NCBI GenBank assembly: GCA_002420105.1
Contig: DIHJ01000024.1
Location: forward strand, 14,350-24,487
DNA length: 10,138 nucleotides
Source: Nitrospira sp. UBA5699
Lineage (GTDB): Bacteria; Nitrospirota; Nitrospiria; Nitrospirales; Nitrospiraceae
Direction of reading: 5' to 3'
Shown: positions 1 to 6,569 of the stretch, piece by piece
Layout of the letters: the number at the start of each line of letters is the position of its first letter
Position numbering within the stretch: the stretch's first letter is position 1
Made by a program: the position numbers and the translations under genes
Notes under the pieces: model-generated
Database searches by the model: none
Told to the model about the DNA's origin: nothing
Seen by the model: only the letters and a program-made list of their open reading frames with translations

Positions 1-465
1 CGGCATGACGGCCGGACAGCCGATATCCACCAGCCGCTTCGCCACAATGGGATCGTCATTGGTATAGGGCAGGACGATGAATCCTTCCTTGATCAGAATC
101 TTCGCCGCTTCGATCAAGCCGGCCGTATCGGGGAAGAGGGTCTTCTCATCACCGATCACTTCCAGCTTGACCAGATCGGACACACCCGCCGCCCGTGCAA
201 GCCGCGCATACCGCACGGCATCTTCCACGGTATAGCAACCGGCCGTGTTGGGAAGGATGATGTACCGTTTCGGATCGATATAGTCCAGGAGGTTTTCCTT
301 GGACCGATCGGTGACGTTCACACGCCGCACCGCCACCGTGACGACATCGGCGCCGGACGCTTCGATCGCCTTTTTTGTCTGCTCGAAATCTTTGTACTTG
401 CCGGTTCCGACCCAGAGCCGGGACTTGAACTCCCGTCCGGCGATCGTCAAGCGATCATCATGCAT
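1..465 (-). CDS. thiG: Thiazole synthase ThiG, 5' part (3' end outside window)
   Basis: ThiG makes the thiazole phosphate ring of thiamine from 1-deoxy-D-xylulose 5-phosphate, dehydroglycine and sulfur carried by the ThiS thiocarboxylate, in the cytoplasm. The 155 visible residues match the N-terminal part of the TIM-barrel: an early FKSRLWVGTGKY stretch (13-24), VAVRRVN (45-50), LPNTAGCYT (71-79), and VKLEVIGD (99-106). Lys100 in that last block is the family's imine-forming lysine. The reading frame is open to base 1, so about the last 100 residues are missing from the window. The chosen ATG overlaps the thiS stop by 8 nt and has a GGGAGG Shine-Dalgarno (475-480) 9 nt upstream. An in-frame ATG at 492 would add nine residues but has no clear ribosome binding site. 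Identification is firm; only the start is open. Confidence 0.95.
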   Translation of the reverse strand, partial: MHDDRLTIAGREFKSRLWVGTGKYKDFEQTKKAIEASGADVVTVAVRRVNVTDRSKENLLDYIDPKRYIILPNTAGCYTVEDAVRYARLARAAGVSDLVKLEVIGDEKTLFPDTAGLIEAAKILIKEGFIVLPYTNDDPIVAKRLVDIGCPAVMP

Positions 466-715
466 GCTGGCAGGCCTCCCTTTCGCGAACATCCCCGGTC
501 GACGCCCCGCCTCCGATGAAACTCAAAATTTCCACTCGGTCCCCTTCTTTGAGGCCCCGATGATCGAATTCCTTGCGGTCGAGAATTTCCAGGTTCAATT
601 CGACGGCCACCCGTTCCGTCTTGATCTCCAACTCACGCAGCAGATCCCCGACCGTCGAACCGGCCCGACAGTCCCGCCGCTCTCCGTTGACCTGAACCTG
701 CATCCCGTCCGTCAT
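458..715 (-). CDS. thiS: Sulfur carrier protein ThiS, with C-terminal extension
   Basis: ThiS is a small ubiquitin-fold protein. ThiF adenylates its C-terminal Gly-Gly, which then becomes a thiocarboxylate that gives sulfur to ThiG. The 85-residue product has the beta-grasp pattern: an N-terminal VQVNGE strand, STVGDLL helix start (20-26), RVAVELN (35-41), LKEGDRVEILSFIGGG (55-70). ThiS proteins normally end at the glycines; here 15 more residues follow (71-85), which is odd because the terminal glycine carboxylate is the reactive group. The tail also encodes the thiG Shine-Dalgarno and overlaps the thiG start by 8 nt. The ATG at 715 is used here; an ATG four codons later (703) is possible and would leave a more normal leader behind the predicted promoter. 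Position directly before thiG supports the call. Confidence 0.92.
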   Translation of the reverse strand: MTDGMQVQVNGERRDCRAGSTVGDLLRELEIKTERVAVELNLEILDRKEFDHRGLKEGDRVEILSFIGGGASTGDVREREACQHA

Positions 716-723
716 CGTCCATC

Positions 724-753
724 ATCCTAGGGAACCGCAATTCCGCTTGTCAA
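724..753 (-). promoter_or_regulatory. Candidate sigma70 promoter of thiSG
   Basis: On the minus strand a perfect TTGACA (753-748) is followed after 18 nt by TAGGAT (729-724), four of six matches to the -10 consensus. Transcription would start near 717, only a few bases before the thiS ATG at 715, so the transcript would be nearly leaderless or use the ATG at 703. There is no room for a TPP riboswitch in such a leader, and I see no CTGAGA-type core in the 101-nt gap. The call rests on consensus match and position only. Confidence 0.45.
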
Positions 754-816
754 TAAAGCCGTCGGTCCCTTGCCCCGGGCCTGACGGGCACGGCACAATA
801 GGTCCACGGGACACCT

Positions 817-1293
817 ATGACCGCCCCTCAGAATAATCAACGGATTGCCGCGCTCTTTCGGTCCATTGCCGAGCTGTTGGCGGCGCAGCGGGCCAATCCC
901 TATCGTGTGCGGGCCTATCGCCGCGGGGCCGATTCACTCCTGGCGCTCGATGAGGATGTCGCGGAAGTCGCCAAACGGAACGCGCTTGAAGACCTGGAAG
1001 GAATCGGCAAAGACCTGTCGGACAAGATCGAGGAGTTCCTGAGAACCGGGAAGATCCAGACGCTCGAAGCGCTCAGGACCCCGCTGCCGGATCAGGTGAG
1101 AGCCTGGGCGCGATTGCCCGGGCTCTCCGACTCGCTGGTCGCCTACCTCTACGGGCGCCTCAACATCGCCACGTTGTCCGATCTCGAACAGCTCGTACGG
1201 TCCCATATGCTCCGGACCGTTCCGGGTTTCTCAGGCTCCGAGGAGGACCTGCTCCACGCCATCAGGGCGCTGCGCGGCCAAGACATCCGTTAA
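817..1293 (+). CDS. Stand-alone PolX-type helix-hairpin-helix domain protein
   Basis: This 158-residue protein resembles the N-terminal 8-kDa DNA-binding/lyase domain of family X DNA polymerases, without any polymerase or PHP domain. Residues 9-40 (RIAALFRSIAELL, NPYRVRAYRRGADSL) match the family's first helices. Residues 60-79 (LEGIGKDLSDKIEEFLRTGK) form a first helix-hairpin-helix, and 100-127 (LPGLSDSL, LYGRLNIATLSDLEQL) a second. Lys70 aligns with Lys72 of mammalian DNA polymerase beta, the Schiff-base lysine of its dRP lyase. A role in DNA binding or abasic-site processing is therefore possible but unproven. It is the only plus-strand gene here, with its own 101-nt upstream gap shared with thiS. 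Its TAA stop overlaps the TAA of the convergent protease gene. I see no strong Shine-Dalgarno or promoter in front of the ATG, so the start rests on the domain fit. Confidence 0.85.
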   Translation: MTAPQNNQRIAALFRSIAELLAAQRANPYRVRAYRRGADSLLALDEDVAEVAKRNALEDLEGIGKDLSDKIEEFLRTGKIQTLEALRTPLPDQVRAWARLPGLSDSLVAYLYGRLNIATLSDLEQLVRSHMLRTVPGFSGSEEDLLHAIRALRGQDIR

Positions 1294-2663
1294 GAGGGAC
1301 GCAGCTCCTTGAATATCTTCCACGTTTTGAGCATCTCCACCGCCTTCTGCAATTGAACGTCCTGTTCGAGCGACGGTTCGCCGGACGCGTCAACAGCGGC
1401 AGCGGCCGGCGCGGCGCCGTTCTTCGGTGCGGCCTCTTCATGGGCCTTCCCGCCGGCGGACGTTTGTTCCTTGCCCGGCGGGGCGCCGACGCCGGACCTG
1501 GCGCCCTTCGCCTCCGCTTCCTTCTCCCCGGGTTTCGCGTCGGCTTTCGCCACCGTGGTCGGTTGTTGCGGCTTGACGACGATGTCCGGGGTGATGCCCG
1601 TCGATTGAATCGATCGGCCTTTCGGCGTGTAGTACTTCGCCGTCGTGAGACGCAAACCCGATCCATCACCCAGCGGCAGAATGGTCTGCACGGACCCCTT
1701 GCCGAAGGAGGTGGTGCCGACGATGACGGCCCGGCCGTAGTCTTGCAGCGCGCCGGCCACGATCTCGGAGGCGCTGGCCGACCCCTCGTTGACGAGAATG
1801 ATCATGGGGGAGTCTTCCATCTGATCCTTCCCCTTCGCGAACCACTCGTCCTTCTTGCTTTCCCGGCCCTTCGTGTACACGACCAGCTTGCCGGTGGGGA
1901 GGAATTGCTCGGAGACTTCGACCGCCGCCGTCAGCAGACCGCCCGGATTGTTCCGCAGGTCGAGAATCGTGGATTGGACCTTCTGGTCCTTGAACTGCTT
2001 CAGCGCTTTCGCCAGATCCCGTCCGGTCGCCTCCTGGAATTGGGTCAGCTTCACATAACCGATGTTGTCCAGGACTTTCGACTTGACGCTTTCGATCTTG
2101 ATGGTGTCCCGAACCAGCGTAAACTGAAGCGGATCGGGCGTCCCGTCGCGCTGGATCGTCAGATTGACCTTCGTGCCCTTCGGCCCCCGCATCTTCTGCA
2201 CGGCATCCATGAGCGAGAGGTCCTTCGTCGATTCCTCGTTGACCTTCGTAATATAGTCGCCCGCTTTGATCCCCGCGCGATGGGCCGGCGTCCCGTCGAT
2301 CGGAGCGATCACCGCCAGCCTGTTCTCCTTGACCCCGATCTGGATTCCGACGCCGCCGAACTCTCCCTTGGTCTCAACCTGCATCTCCTTGTACATTTCC
2401 GGGGTCATGTAGGCCGAGTGCGGGTCCAGGGTCGAAAGCATGCCGCGGATCGCCCCCTGGACAAGATCCTTCACCTTCGTCTCGTCGACATAGTTCTTTT
2501 GAACCTGGGTCAACACCTCGGAGAACGTTCTCAGCTCCTCGTAGGTTTCGGTGGCATGACCGGTTCGCTCCCATCCCTTGCCGATCAACACGCCGGACAC
2601 CAAGGCCACTACGATCATCGGACCCAACATCCAGAATCGCCGACGCGGGTTCTGTTCCATCAT
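1290..2663 (-). CDS. ctpA: S41 family C-terminal processing peptidase with PDZ domain
   Basis: Members of this family are serine proteases, usually periplasmic, that cleave proteins near the C-terminus, including in some bacteria peptidoglycan hydrolases. Positions here count from the upstream ATG at 2669. There is an N-terminal membrane or signal segment (about 13-31), a helical lead-in, a PDZ domain (about 95-185, with GEFGGVGIQIG at 102-112), then the S41 core. The catalytic set is visible: Ser299 in GSASASE, Lys324 in FGKG and Gln328. Residues about 368-432 are a low-complexity Ala/Pro/Lys/Glu linker, followed by a short C-terminal helix. Three ATGs lie at 2669, 2663 and 2660. The AAAGGA at 2675-2670 touches the first, so 2663 (457 aa) or 2660 is the better start. 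The gene follows the envC-like gene by 27 nt and ends the cluster. The symbol is by family; the substrate is unknown. Confidence 0.93.
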   Translation of the reverse strand: MMEQNPRRRFWMLGPMIVVALVSGVLIGKGWERTGHATETYEELRTFSEVLTQVQKNYVDETKVKDLVQGAIRGMLSTLDPHSAYMTPEMYKEMQVETKGEFGGVGIQIGVKENRLAVIAPIDGTPAHRAGIKAGDYITKVNEESTKDLSLMDAVQKMRGPKGTKVNLTIQRDGTPDPLQFTLVRDTIKIESVKSKVLDNIGYVKLTQFQEATGRDLAKALKQFKDQKVQSTILDLRNNPGGLLTAAVEVSEQFLPTGKLVVYTKGRESKKDEWFAKGKDQMEDSPMIILVNEGSASASEIVAGALQDYGRAVIVGTTSFGKGSVQTILPLGDGSGLRLTTAKYYTPKGRSIQSTGITPDIVVKPQQPTTVAKADAKPGEKEAEAKGARSGVGAPPGKEQTSAGGKAHEEAAPKNGAAPAAAAVDASGEPSLEQDVQLQKAVEMLKTWKIFKELRPS

Positions 2664-2669
2664 ATGCAT

Positions 2670-2675
2670 TCCTTT
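2670..2675 (-). promoter_or_regulatory. Shine-Dalgarno deciding the ctpA start
   Basis: AAAGGA directly abuts the ATG at 2669 (zero spacing), but lies 6 nt from the ATG at 2663 and 9 nt from that at 2660. Normal spacing therefore favours 2663 or 2660 as the true start. Confidence 0.6.
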
Positions 2676-2690
2676 CGCGTTCCTCGAGTC

Positions 2691-3878
2691 CTATCGCCTT
2701 GCCAGCCATTGCAGGGGATCGACCGGTTCCGCCCCTTCGCGCAATTCGAAGTATAGAGTATTTTCGCCGGTCATGCCCGTGTCGCCCGTTTCTCCTATGG
2801 CCTGCCCCGACCCGACCTGCGCCCCCACCGAGGTGAGGATCTTCGAGGCATGGGCGTACAATGAAAAGAAGCCGTTGGCATGATCCAGAATTATAACGAG
2901 TCCGTAGCCTTTCAGCCAGTCCGCATAGACGACCGTCCCGGGCATCACGGCCCGAATCGCGCTCCCTTCCGTCGTCCGAATCTCGATGCCTTTCCGCTGG
3001 ACATAGGTATTGAACGTCGGATGCTTCTGCCGGCCGAAGAAGGTGATCACGCTCCCCTCCGCCGGCCAGGGCAGGCCACCCTTCGCCCCACGCGGCGCCA
3101 GCGCGCCCGTCGGGGGCTTGGCGGCCGCGGCCCGGCGGCGGGTTTCCAACTCGTGCAACAGACTGTCGATCCGCGAGGCGGAACGCTCCAGTTCCTGCAG
3201 CGCCCGTTCGTATGATTCCTTTTCGTGCGTGAGCCTGGTGAGATAGACCTTTTTCTCTTTCTTGACCGCTTTGATCTCCTCGAGCTGTTTTTCGGTGCTG
3301 CGCTTGTAGGCGATCATCCCGGCGCGGGCCTCCTCCCGTTGACGCTCGGCCTCCCGCATGTGCGCCATGTCGCTCTTGAAGGTTTCGAGCAGGCCGTAGT
3401 CCCGTTCGGAGACCGCCGAGAGATAGCGCAGCCGGCGCTGAAAGTCCCCGTACGAGTCCGACGCCAGCAACGTTTTCCAATGACCGAAGCGGCCCTCCAT
3501 GTACTGCACACGGAGCCGCGCCAGGATGGCGTCCTGACGTTCCTGTACGCTGTCCTGCAACCGCGCAATCTGGGCGTTGATCGCGTCGATTTCCTGGTCC
3601 TTCTTCCGCAGCTTCCGGCTGATCTCCTGATGCGCCTGCCGGTAGCGCATGTGCCGTTCATCCAACGTCTGGATCCCTTGGAGAATGGATTCCCGCTTCT
3701 TTCCCGCTTCGTCCGCCTGGCGCCGTTTCTCCTCGATTCGATCCTTCAGCTGTTCCAGCGCTTTCCGCTCCTTGTCGATTTTTTCGCTGATGGAATCGGC
3801 CGACACCCCGGCAGGCATCGAGAGTCCCAGCAGGACCGCGAGCAGAACCGTCTTCCGTGGTATCCGGCCCCCGGTCAT
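2691..3878 (-). CDS. envC: EnvC-like murein hydrolase activator (coiled coil + degenerate LytM)
   Basis: EnvC-type proteins are held by FtsX in the periplasm and activate septal peptidoglycan amidases. The 395-residue product has a signal peptide (about 1-27, with core TVLLAVLLGLSMPAG and a VSA end), long charged coiled coils (about 29-125 and 160-250), a short Pro/Ala linker, and a C-terminal M23/LytM domain (about 270-393). In that domain the zinc-binding HxxxD is replaced by Arg295 and Glu299 (QRKGIEI), and the last HxH by Thr374 and Tyr376 (TLYFEL). Only His343 (YAH) of the active-site set remains. It is thus probably an activator, not an enzyme. The start at 3878 forms an ATGA overlap with the ftsX stop and has a GAGG 7 nt upstream. 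An ATG at 3926 would add 16 residues inside ftsX and spoil the signal peptide. The ftsEX neighbours support the call. Confidence 0.93.
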   Translation of the reverse strand: MTGGRIPRKTVLLAVLLGLSMPAGVSADSISEKIDKERKALEQLKDRIEEKRRQADEAGKKRESILQGIQTLDERHMRYRQAHQEISRKLRKKDQEIDAINAQIARLQDSVQERQDAILARLRVQYMEGRFGHWKTLLASDSYGDFQRRLRYLSAVSERDYGLLETFKSDMAHMREAERQREEARAGMIAYKRSTEKQLEEIKAVKKEKKVYLTRLTHEKESYERALQELERSASRIDSLLHELETRRRAAAAKPPTGALAPRGAKGGLPWPAEGSVITFFGRQKHPTFNTYVQRKGIEIRTTEGSAIRAVMPGTVVYADWLKGYGLVIILDHANGFFSLYAHASKILTSVGAQVGSGQAIGETGDTGMTGENTLYFELREGAEPVDPLQWLARR

Positions 3879-4774
3879 ACCTTTGCCTCGTCGAACCGCC
3901 GGAGCGACACAAAGCTTCCGGCGCAACCCAGTCCCACTCCGACCGCCACGAGAACGAGACAGATCGAGAGGGGGAAAAACATGATGAGGTGCTCCAATCC
4001 GCTGAACCGCCCGGTCGTCCGCATCTCCTGCCGGAACAATTCGTACAGGACCTTGAGCATGAACAAGGACATCGCACTTCCGAGCCCGCCCAGAACGGCG
4101 CCCTCCAGCAGGTACGGAATACGGATGAAGGTCTTGGTCGCGCCGATCAGCCGCAGGATGGCGATCTCGTCGCGACGGGCGAACAGCGTGAGCCTGATCG
4201 TATTGGCAATGATCGTGACGGCCGCCGCCGAGAGGACCAACCCGATTCCGATCGCCACCAACTCGATGGACCGGATCACCGTCGACAGCGCGTCGATCCA
4301 GTCTTGATTATAGTCCACTTTCGCCACCCCGGCGAGACGACCGGTCCGCTCGGCCCAGCGCTGCACCGCGTCCGGGGAACGGAACGGCGGACTCAACGTC
4401 ACCACGAAGGAGGCCGGCAACGGATTCTGGCCGAGCCCTTCGAGCAGATGGGACTCGGACGGAAACTGCGCCTTGAATTCCCCGAGGGCCTGCTCCTTCG
4501 AAATGAAGTGGAGGGCGGCCACGGCACGATCGTTCCGCAATTGCTGCTCCACCTCGTTCACGGTCGCGGCCGCCACGCGATCGTCGAGGTACACCATGAT
4601 CTTGATGTCCTCCTGGAGCCAGCCGGCCGCCGCGCGCAGATTCACGTACAGCAGCAGAAAGATGCCGACGCAGGCCAGCGTGAACGCGGTGGTCAGGATC
4701 GCGACCACGGTCGTCGTGCGATTCGTCCAGATGTTGGCCCACGCCTCCCGCAGAAGGTAAAAGAGCGTTCTCAT
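3875..4774 (-). CDS. ftsX: Cell division protein FtsX, permease-like component
   Basis: FtsX is the inner-membrane partner of the FtsE ATPase. The complex passes ATP-driven shape changes to periplasmic peptidoglycan hydrolase activators at the division site rather than moving a known substrate. The 299 residues show the family's layout: a short cytoplasmic N-terminus (LREAWANIWTNR, 8-19), membrane segment 1 (about 22-44), a periplasmic domain (about 45-168) with the typical KIMVYLDD start (58-65), then membrane segments 2 (about 170-192), 3 (about 219-243) and 4 (about 263-290). The block ARRDEIAILRLIGATKTFIR (199-218) is the conserved coupling region before segment 3. The start overlaps the ftsE stop as ATGA, and the stop overlaps the start of the envC-like gene in the same way, so the three are likely translated as a coupled set. 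Confidence 0.96.
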   Translation of the reverse strand: MRTLFYLLREAWANIWTNRTTTVVAILTTAFTLACVGIFLLLYVNLRAAAGWLQEDIKIMVYLDDRVAAATVNEVEQQLRNDRAVAALHFISKEQALGEFKAQFPSESHLLEGLGQNPLPASFVVTLSPPFRSPDAVQRWAERTGRLAGVAKVDYNQDWIDALSTVIRSIELVAIGIGLVLSAAAVTIIANTIRLTLFARRDEIAILRLIGATKTFIRIPYLLEGAVLGGLGSAMSLFMLKVLYELFRQEMRTTGRFSGLEHLIMFFPLSICLVLVAVGVGLGCAGSFVSLRRFDEAKV

Positions 4775-5439
4775 ACCACGACCCGCTGCTCCGGCATCAG
4801 GGTCCCCCGCACCAATGTCACCACCCGGCGATTCACCTGCGCCATCACCGACGGATCGTGGGTCGCCACCACGACGGTCGTGCCCCGTGCATTGATCAAT
4901 TTGAACAGCTCAATGATTTCTCCCGTGAGCACCGGGTCCAAGTTGCCCGTCGGTTCGTCCGCCAAGAGGACGACGGGACCGTTGACGATCGCCCGCGCAA
5001 TGCATACCCGCTGCTGCTCTCCCGTCGACAGGCTCACGGGAAGCTGATCCCGTTTGTGCTCCACCCCCACCGCCCGCAGGGCTTCCGTGACCTTCCGTTT
5101 GATGTCGCTTGAAGACACGCCCTGCACCAGCAGGGGAAGCGCCACGTTTTCAAACACAGACTTCTTCGGCAGGAGGCGAAAATCCTGAAAGACGGTCCCG
5201 ACCTTGCGCCGGAGAAAAGGAATCTCCGAGGCCTTGAGCGTCGTCACGTTCCTCCCGTTTACGAACACCTGTCCGTCGTCCGGCCGTTCCGCGCCGATCA
5301 GCAGCCGCAGCAGCGTCGACTTGCCGGCGCCGCTGGGCCCCATCAACAGGACGAACTCGCCCTTCTGGATGTCGAGCGTCACATCCGACAGCGCGGGCCG
5401 CCGATTGTACTGTTTGGTGACATGCATCAACTGAATCAT
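4771..5439 (-). CDS. ftsE: Cell division ATP-binding protein FtsE
   Basis: FtsE is the cytoplasmic ABC-type ATPase of the FtsEX complex, which controls cell-wall hydrolysis at the septum. The 222 residues carry all the ABC motifs: Walker A GPSGAGKST (34-42), Q-loop Gln85, signature LSTGEQQR (137-144), Walker B VVLLADEP with Glu162, and H-loop His194 (ATHD). The length is typical for FtsE. The start is taken at ATG 5439 (MIQLMHVTKQY), where the family normally begins, 7 nt after the yraN stop. The reading frame is open another 26 codons into yraN, but that stretch has no FtsE-like sequence. Its stop overlaps the ftsX start by 4 nt (ATGA). Confidence 0.97.
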   Translation of the reverse strand: MIQLMHVTKQYNRRPALSDVTLDIQKGEFVLLMGPSGAGKSTLLRLLIGAERPDDGQVFVNGRNVTTLKASEIPFLRRKVGTVFQDFRLLPKKSVFENVALPLLVQGVSSSDIKRKVTEALRAVGVEHKRDQLPVSLSTGEQQRVCIARAIVNGPVVLLADEPTGNLDPVLTGEIIELFKLINARGTTVVVATHDPSVMAQVNRRVVTLVRGTLMPEQRVVV

Positions 5440-5446
5440 AGTCGTT

Positions 5447-5839
5447 TCACCAGCGCAGGTCGTCCCCCGGAACGTCAAATGCGTTCTCAATATGTTCGAT
5501 CGCCGGGACGGAATCATCCGCTCCCTGCAGCAGGACCACGTCGAACCGGCAGGCCCGATGGGTCAAGTGGTGTCGAGCGAGGTATTGAGACGCCAGACGG
5601 ATCAGCTTCTGCTGCTTCCCCCGGTGGACGGCATGGATCGCCCCGCCGAATTCTCCGGTTCGGCGGGCCTTCACCTCCACAAAGACCAGCACGGGTCCAT
5701 CTTCGGCGACGAAATCCAATTCGCCCAAGGACGACCGGAGGTTTCTGGCGACGATGCGATAGCCCTTCTGTCGCAGGTAGCGCTCCGCCGCCGCCTCTCC
5801 TTCTTGCCCAAAGAGCCGTCTGGGGTCAAGGATTGTCAC
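5447..5839 (-). CDS. yraN: YraN family (UPF0102) nuclease-like protein
   Basis: The exact role of YraN is not established; the family has a restriction-endonuclease-like fold and is commonly found beside rnhB. The 130 residues show the family pattern: GQEGEAAAERYL (11-22), GYRIVARNLR (26-35), GELDFVAED (39-47) and VFVEVKAR (52-59). Asp42 and Glu55-x-Lys57 form a PD-(D/E)xK-type active site, so DNA cleavage is plausible. The start is GTG at 5839 and overlaps the rnhB stop as GTGA, so translation probably depends on coupling; no strong Shine-Dalgarno is seen. The 7-nt gap to ftsE ties the ribosomal half of the cluster to the division half. Confidence 0.93.
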   Translation of the reverse strand: MTILDPRRLFGQEGEAAAERYLRQKGYRIVARNLRSSLGELDFVAEDGPVLVFVEVKARRTGEFGGAIHAVHRGKQQKLIRLASQYLARHHLTHRACRFDVVLLQGADDSVPAIEHIENAFDVPGDDLRW

Positions 5840-6507
5840 GCTATTGTCCGCTGGGATTCCCCCGGTTGAGGAGCCGTCAGTTGCCGGCCATCGGAACCGC
5901 GCGCCAGCACCTGGGCGACCGGAGCAAAGGTGCGTCGATGAATCGGGCAGGGCCCGTAGGCCGCCAATTGCCGCAAGTGATCCTCGGTCCCATAGCCTTT
6001 ATGGGAGACGAAATTATATTGCGGATAGAGCCGGTGATACTCCTCCATCAGACGATCTCTCGTCACTTTCGCCACGATCGACGCGGCGGCAATGGACAGA
6101 GACAAGGCGTCCCCCTTGATGATGGAGCGAGTCGGAAGCGTCACGCCGGGCAGCGTCACGGCATCGACCAAGAGGGAATCCGGCCGAGGCGAGAGGGCCG
6201 CAACTGCCCGACGCATGGCCAGGCGCGTGGCTTCCAGAATGTTCAGCCTGTCGATCTCTTCATGGCTCGCCGAACCGATTCCGATGCCGACGGCCCGCTC
6301 GGCGATGACGGTGTAGAGCTGTTCTCGTTCGGATGGGGAAAGCTGCTTGGAATCATCACACCCGGCAAGACGACAGCGGGCCGGCAGGACGACGGCCGCC
6401 GCCACGACGGGGCCCGCCAACGGGCCCCGGCCGGCTTCGTCGAGGCCGGCGATCCGGCGGTAGCCGCATCGCCGGGCTTCCATTTCAAATTCGTCGGTGG
6501 GTCCCAC
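5836..6507 (-). CDS. rnhB: Ribonuclease HII
   Basis: RNase HII cleaves RNA in RNA-DNA hybrids and single ribonucleotides in DNA. From the chosen start the product is 223 residues. It carries AGLDEAGRGPLAGPV (20-34) with catalytic Asp23 and Glu24, DSKQLS (52-57), Asp115 in LLVDAV, and KGDALSLSIAAASIVAKVTR followed by Asp151. It ends with KGYGTEDH (170-177) and HRRTFAPV (190-197). The start is uncertain. GTG 6540 is within a palindrome and has a GAGG only 3 nt away. GTG 6507 has an AGG 7 nt upstream and is used here. ATG 6483 (215 aa) still contains the whole domain but has no clear ribosome binding site. A C-terminal tail of about 20 residues follows the core. It overlaps yraN by 4 nt. Confidence 0.95.
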   Translation of the reverse strand: MGPTDEFEMEARRCGYRRIAGLDEAGRGPLAGPVVAAAVVLPARCRLAGCDDSKQLSPSEREQLYTVIAERAVGIGIGSASHEEIDRLNILEATRLAMRRAVAALSPRPDSLLVDAVTLPGVTLPTRSIIKGDALSLSIAAASIVAKVTRDRLMEEYHRLYPQYNFVSHKGYGTEDHLRQLAAYGPCPIHRRTFAPVAQVLARGSDGRQLTAPQPGESQRTIA

Positions 6508-6524
6508 GAAGCTGCCTACAATGC

Positions 6525-6538
6525 GCGTGCCGGCACGC
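6525..6538. repeat. 14-bp perfect palindrome in the rplS-rnhB junction
   Basis: GCGTGCCGGCACGC reads the same on both strands and could form a 5-bp hairpin with a CCGG loop. It lies just before or over the earliest possible rnhB start. No T-run follows on either strand, so it is not an intrinsic terminator. It may be chance in GC-rich DNA. Confidence 0.4.
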
Positions 6539-6569
6539 ACGATCCTCGTGGTCGACAGAACGGAGACGG

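Noticed and set aside
771..790. TGCCC/GGGCA hairpin between thiS and the HhH gene
   Set aside because: The stem is only 5 bp with no T-run, which is expected by chance in GC-rich DNA.
770..799. Plus-strand promoter for the HhH gene (TTGCCC, 18 nt, CACAAT)
   Set aside because: Both boxes match the consensus poorly and the resulting leader would be only about 10 nt, so it cannot be told from chance.
716..816. TPP riboswitch upstream of thiS
   Set aside because: The gap is only 101 nt, the predicted transcript starts next to the ATG, and no CTGAGA-like core is seen on the minus strand.
1353..2756. 467-codon open frame on the plus strand
   Set aside because: It is antisense to the clear S41 protease, has an Arg/Leu-rich composition with no domain I recognise, and is a GC-bias shadow. 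The same holds for the plus-strand frames at 3225-4307, 3857-5047, 5422-6708 and 8620-9663.
2374..3480. 368-codon minus-strand frame across the envC/ctpA junction
   Set aside because: It is out of frame with both conserved genes and has a Gly/Arg/Ala-rich sequence without motifs; I see no need for a frameshift since both real genes are intact.
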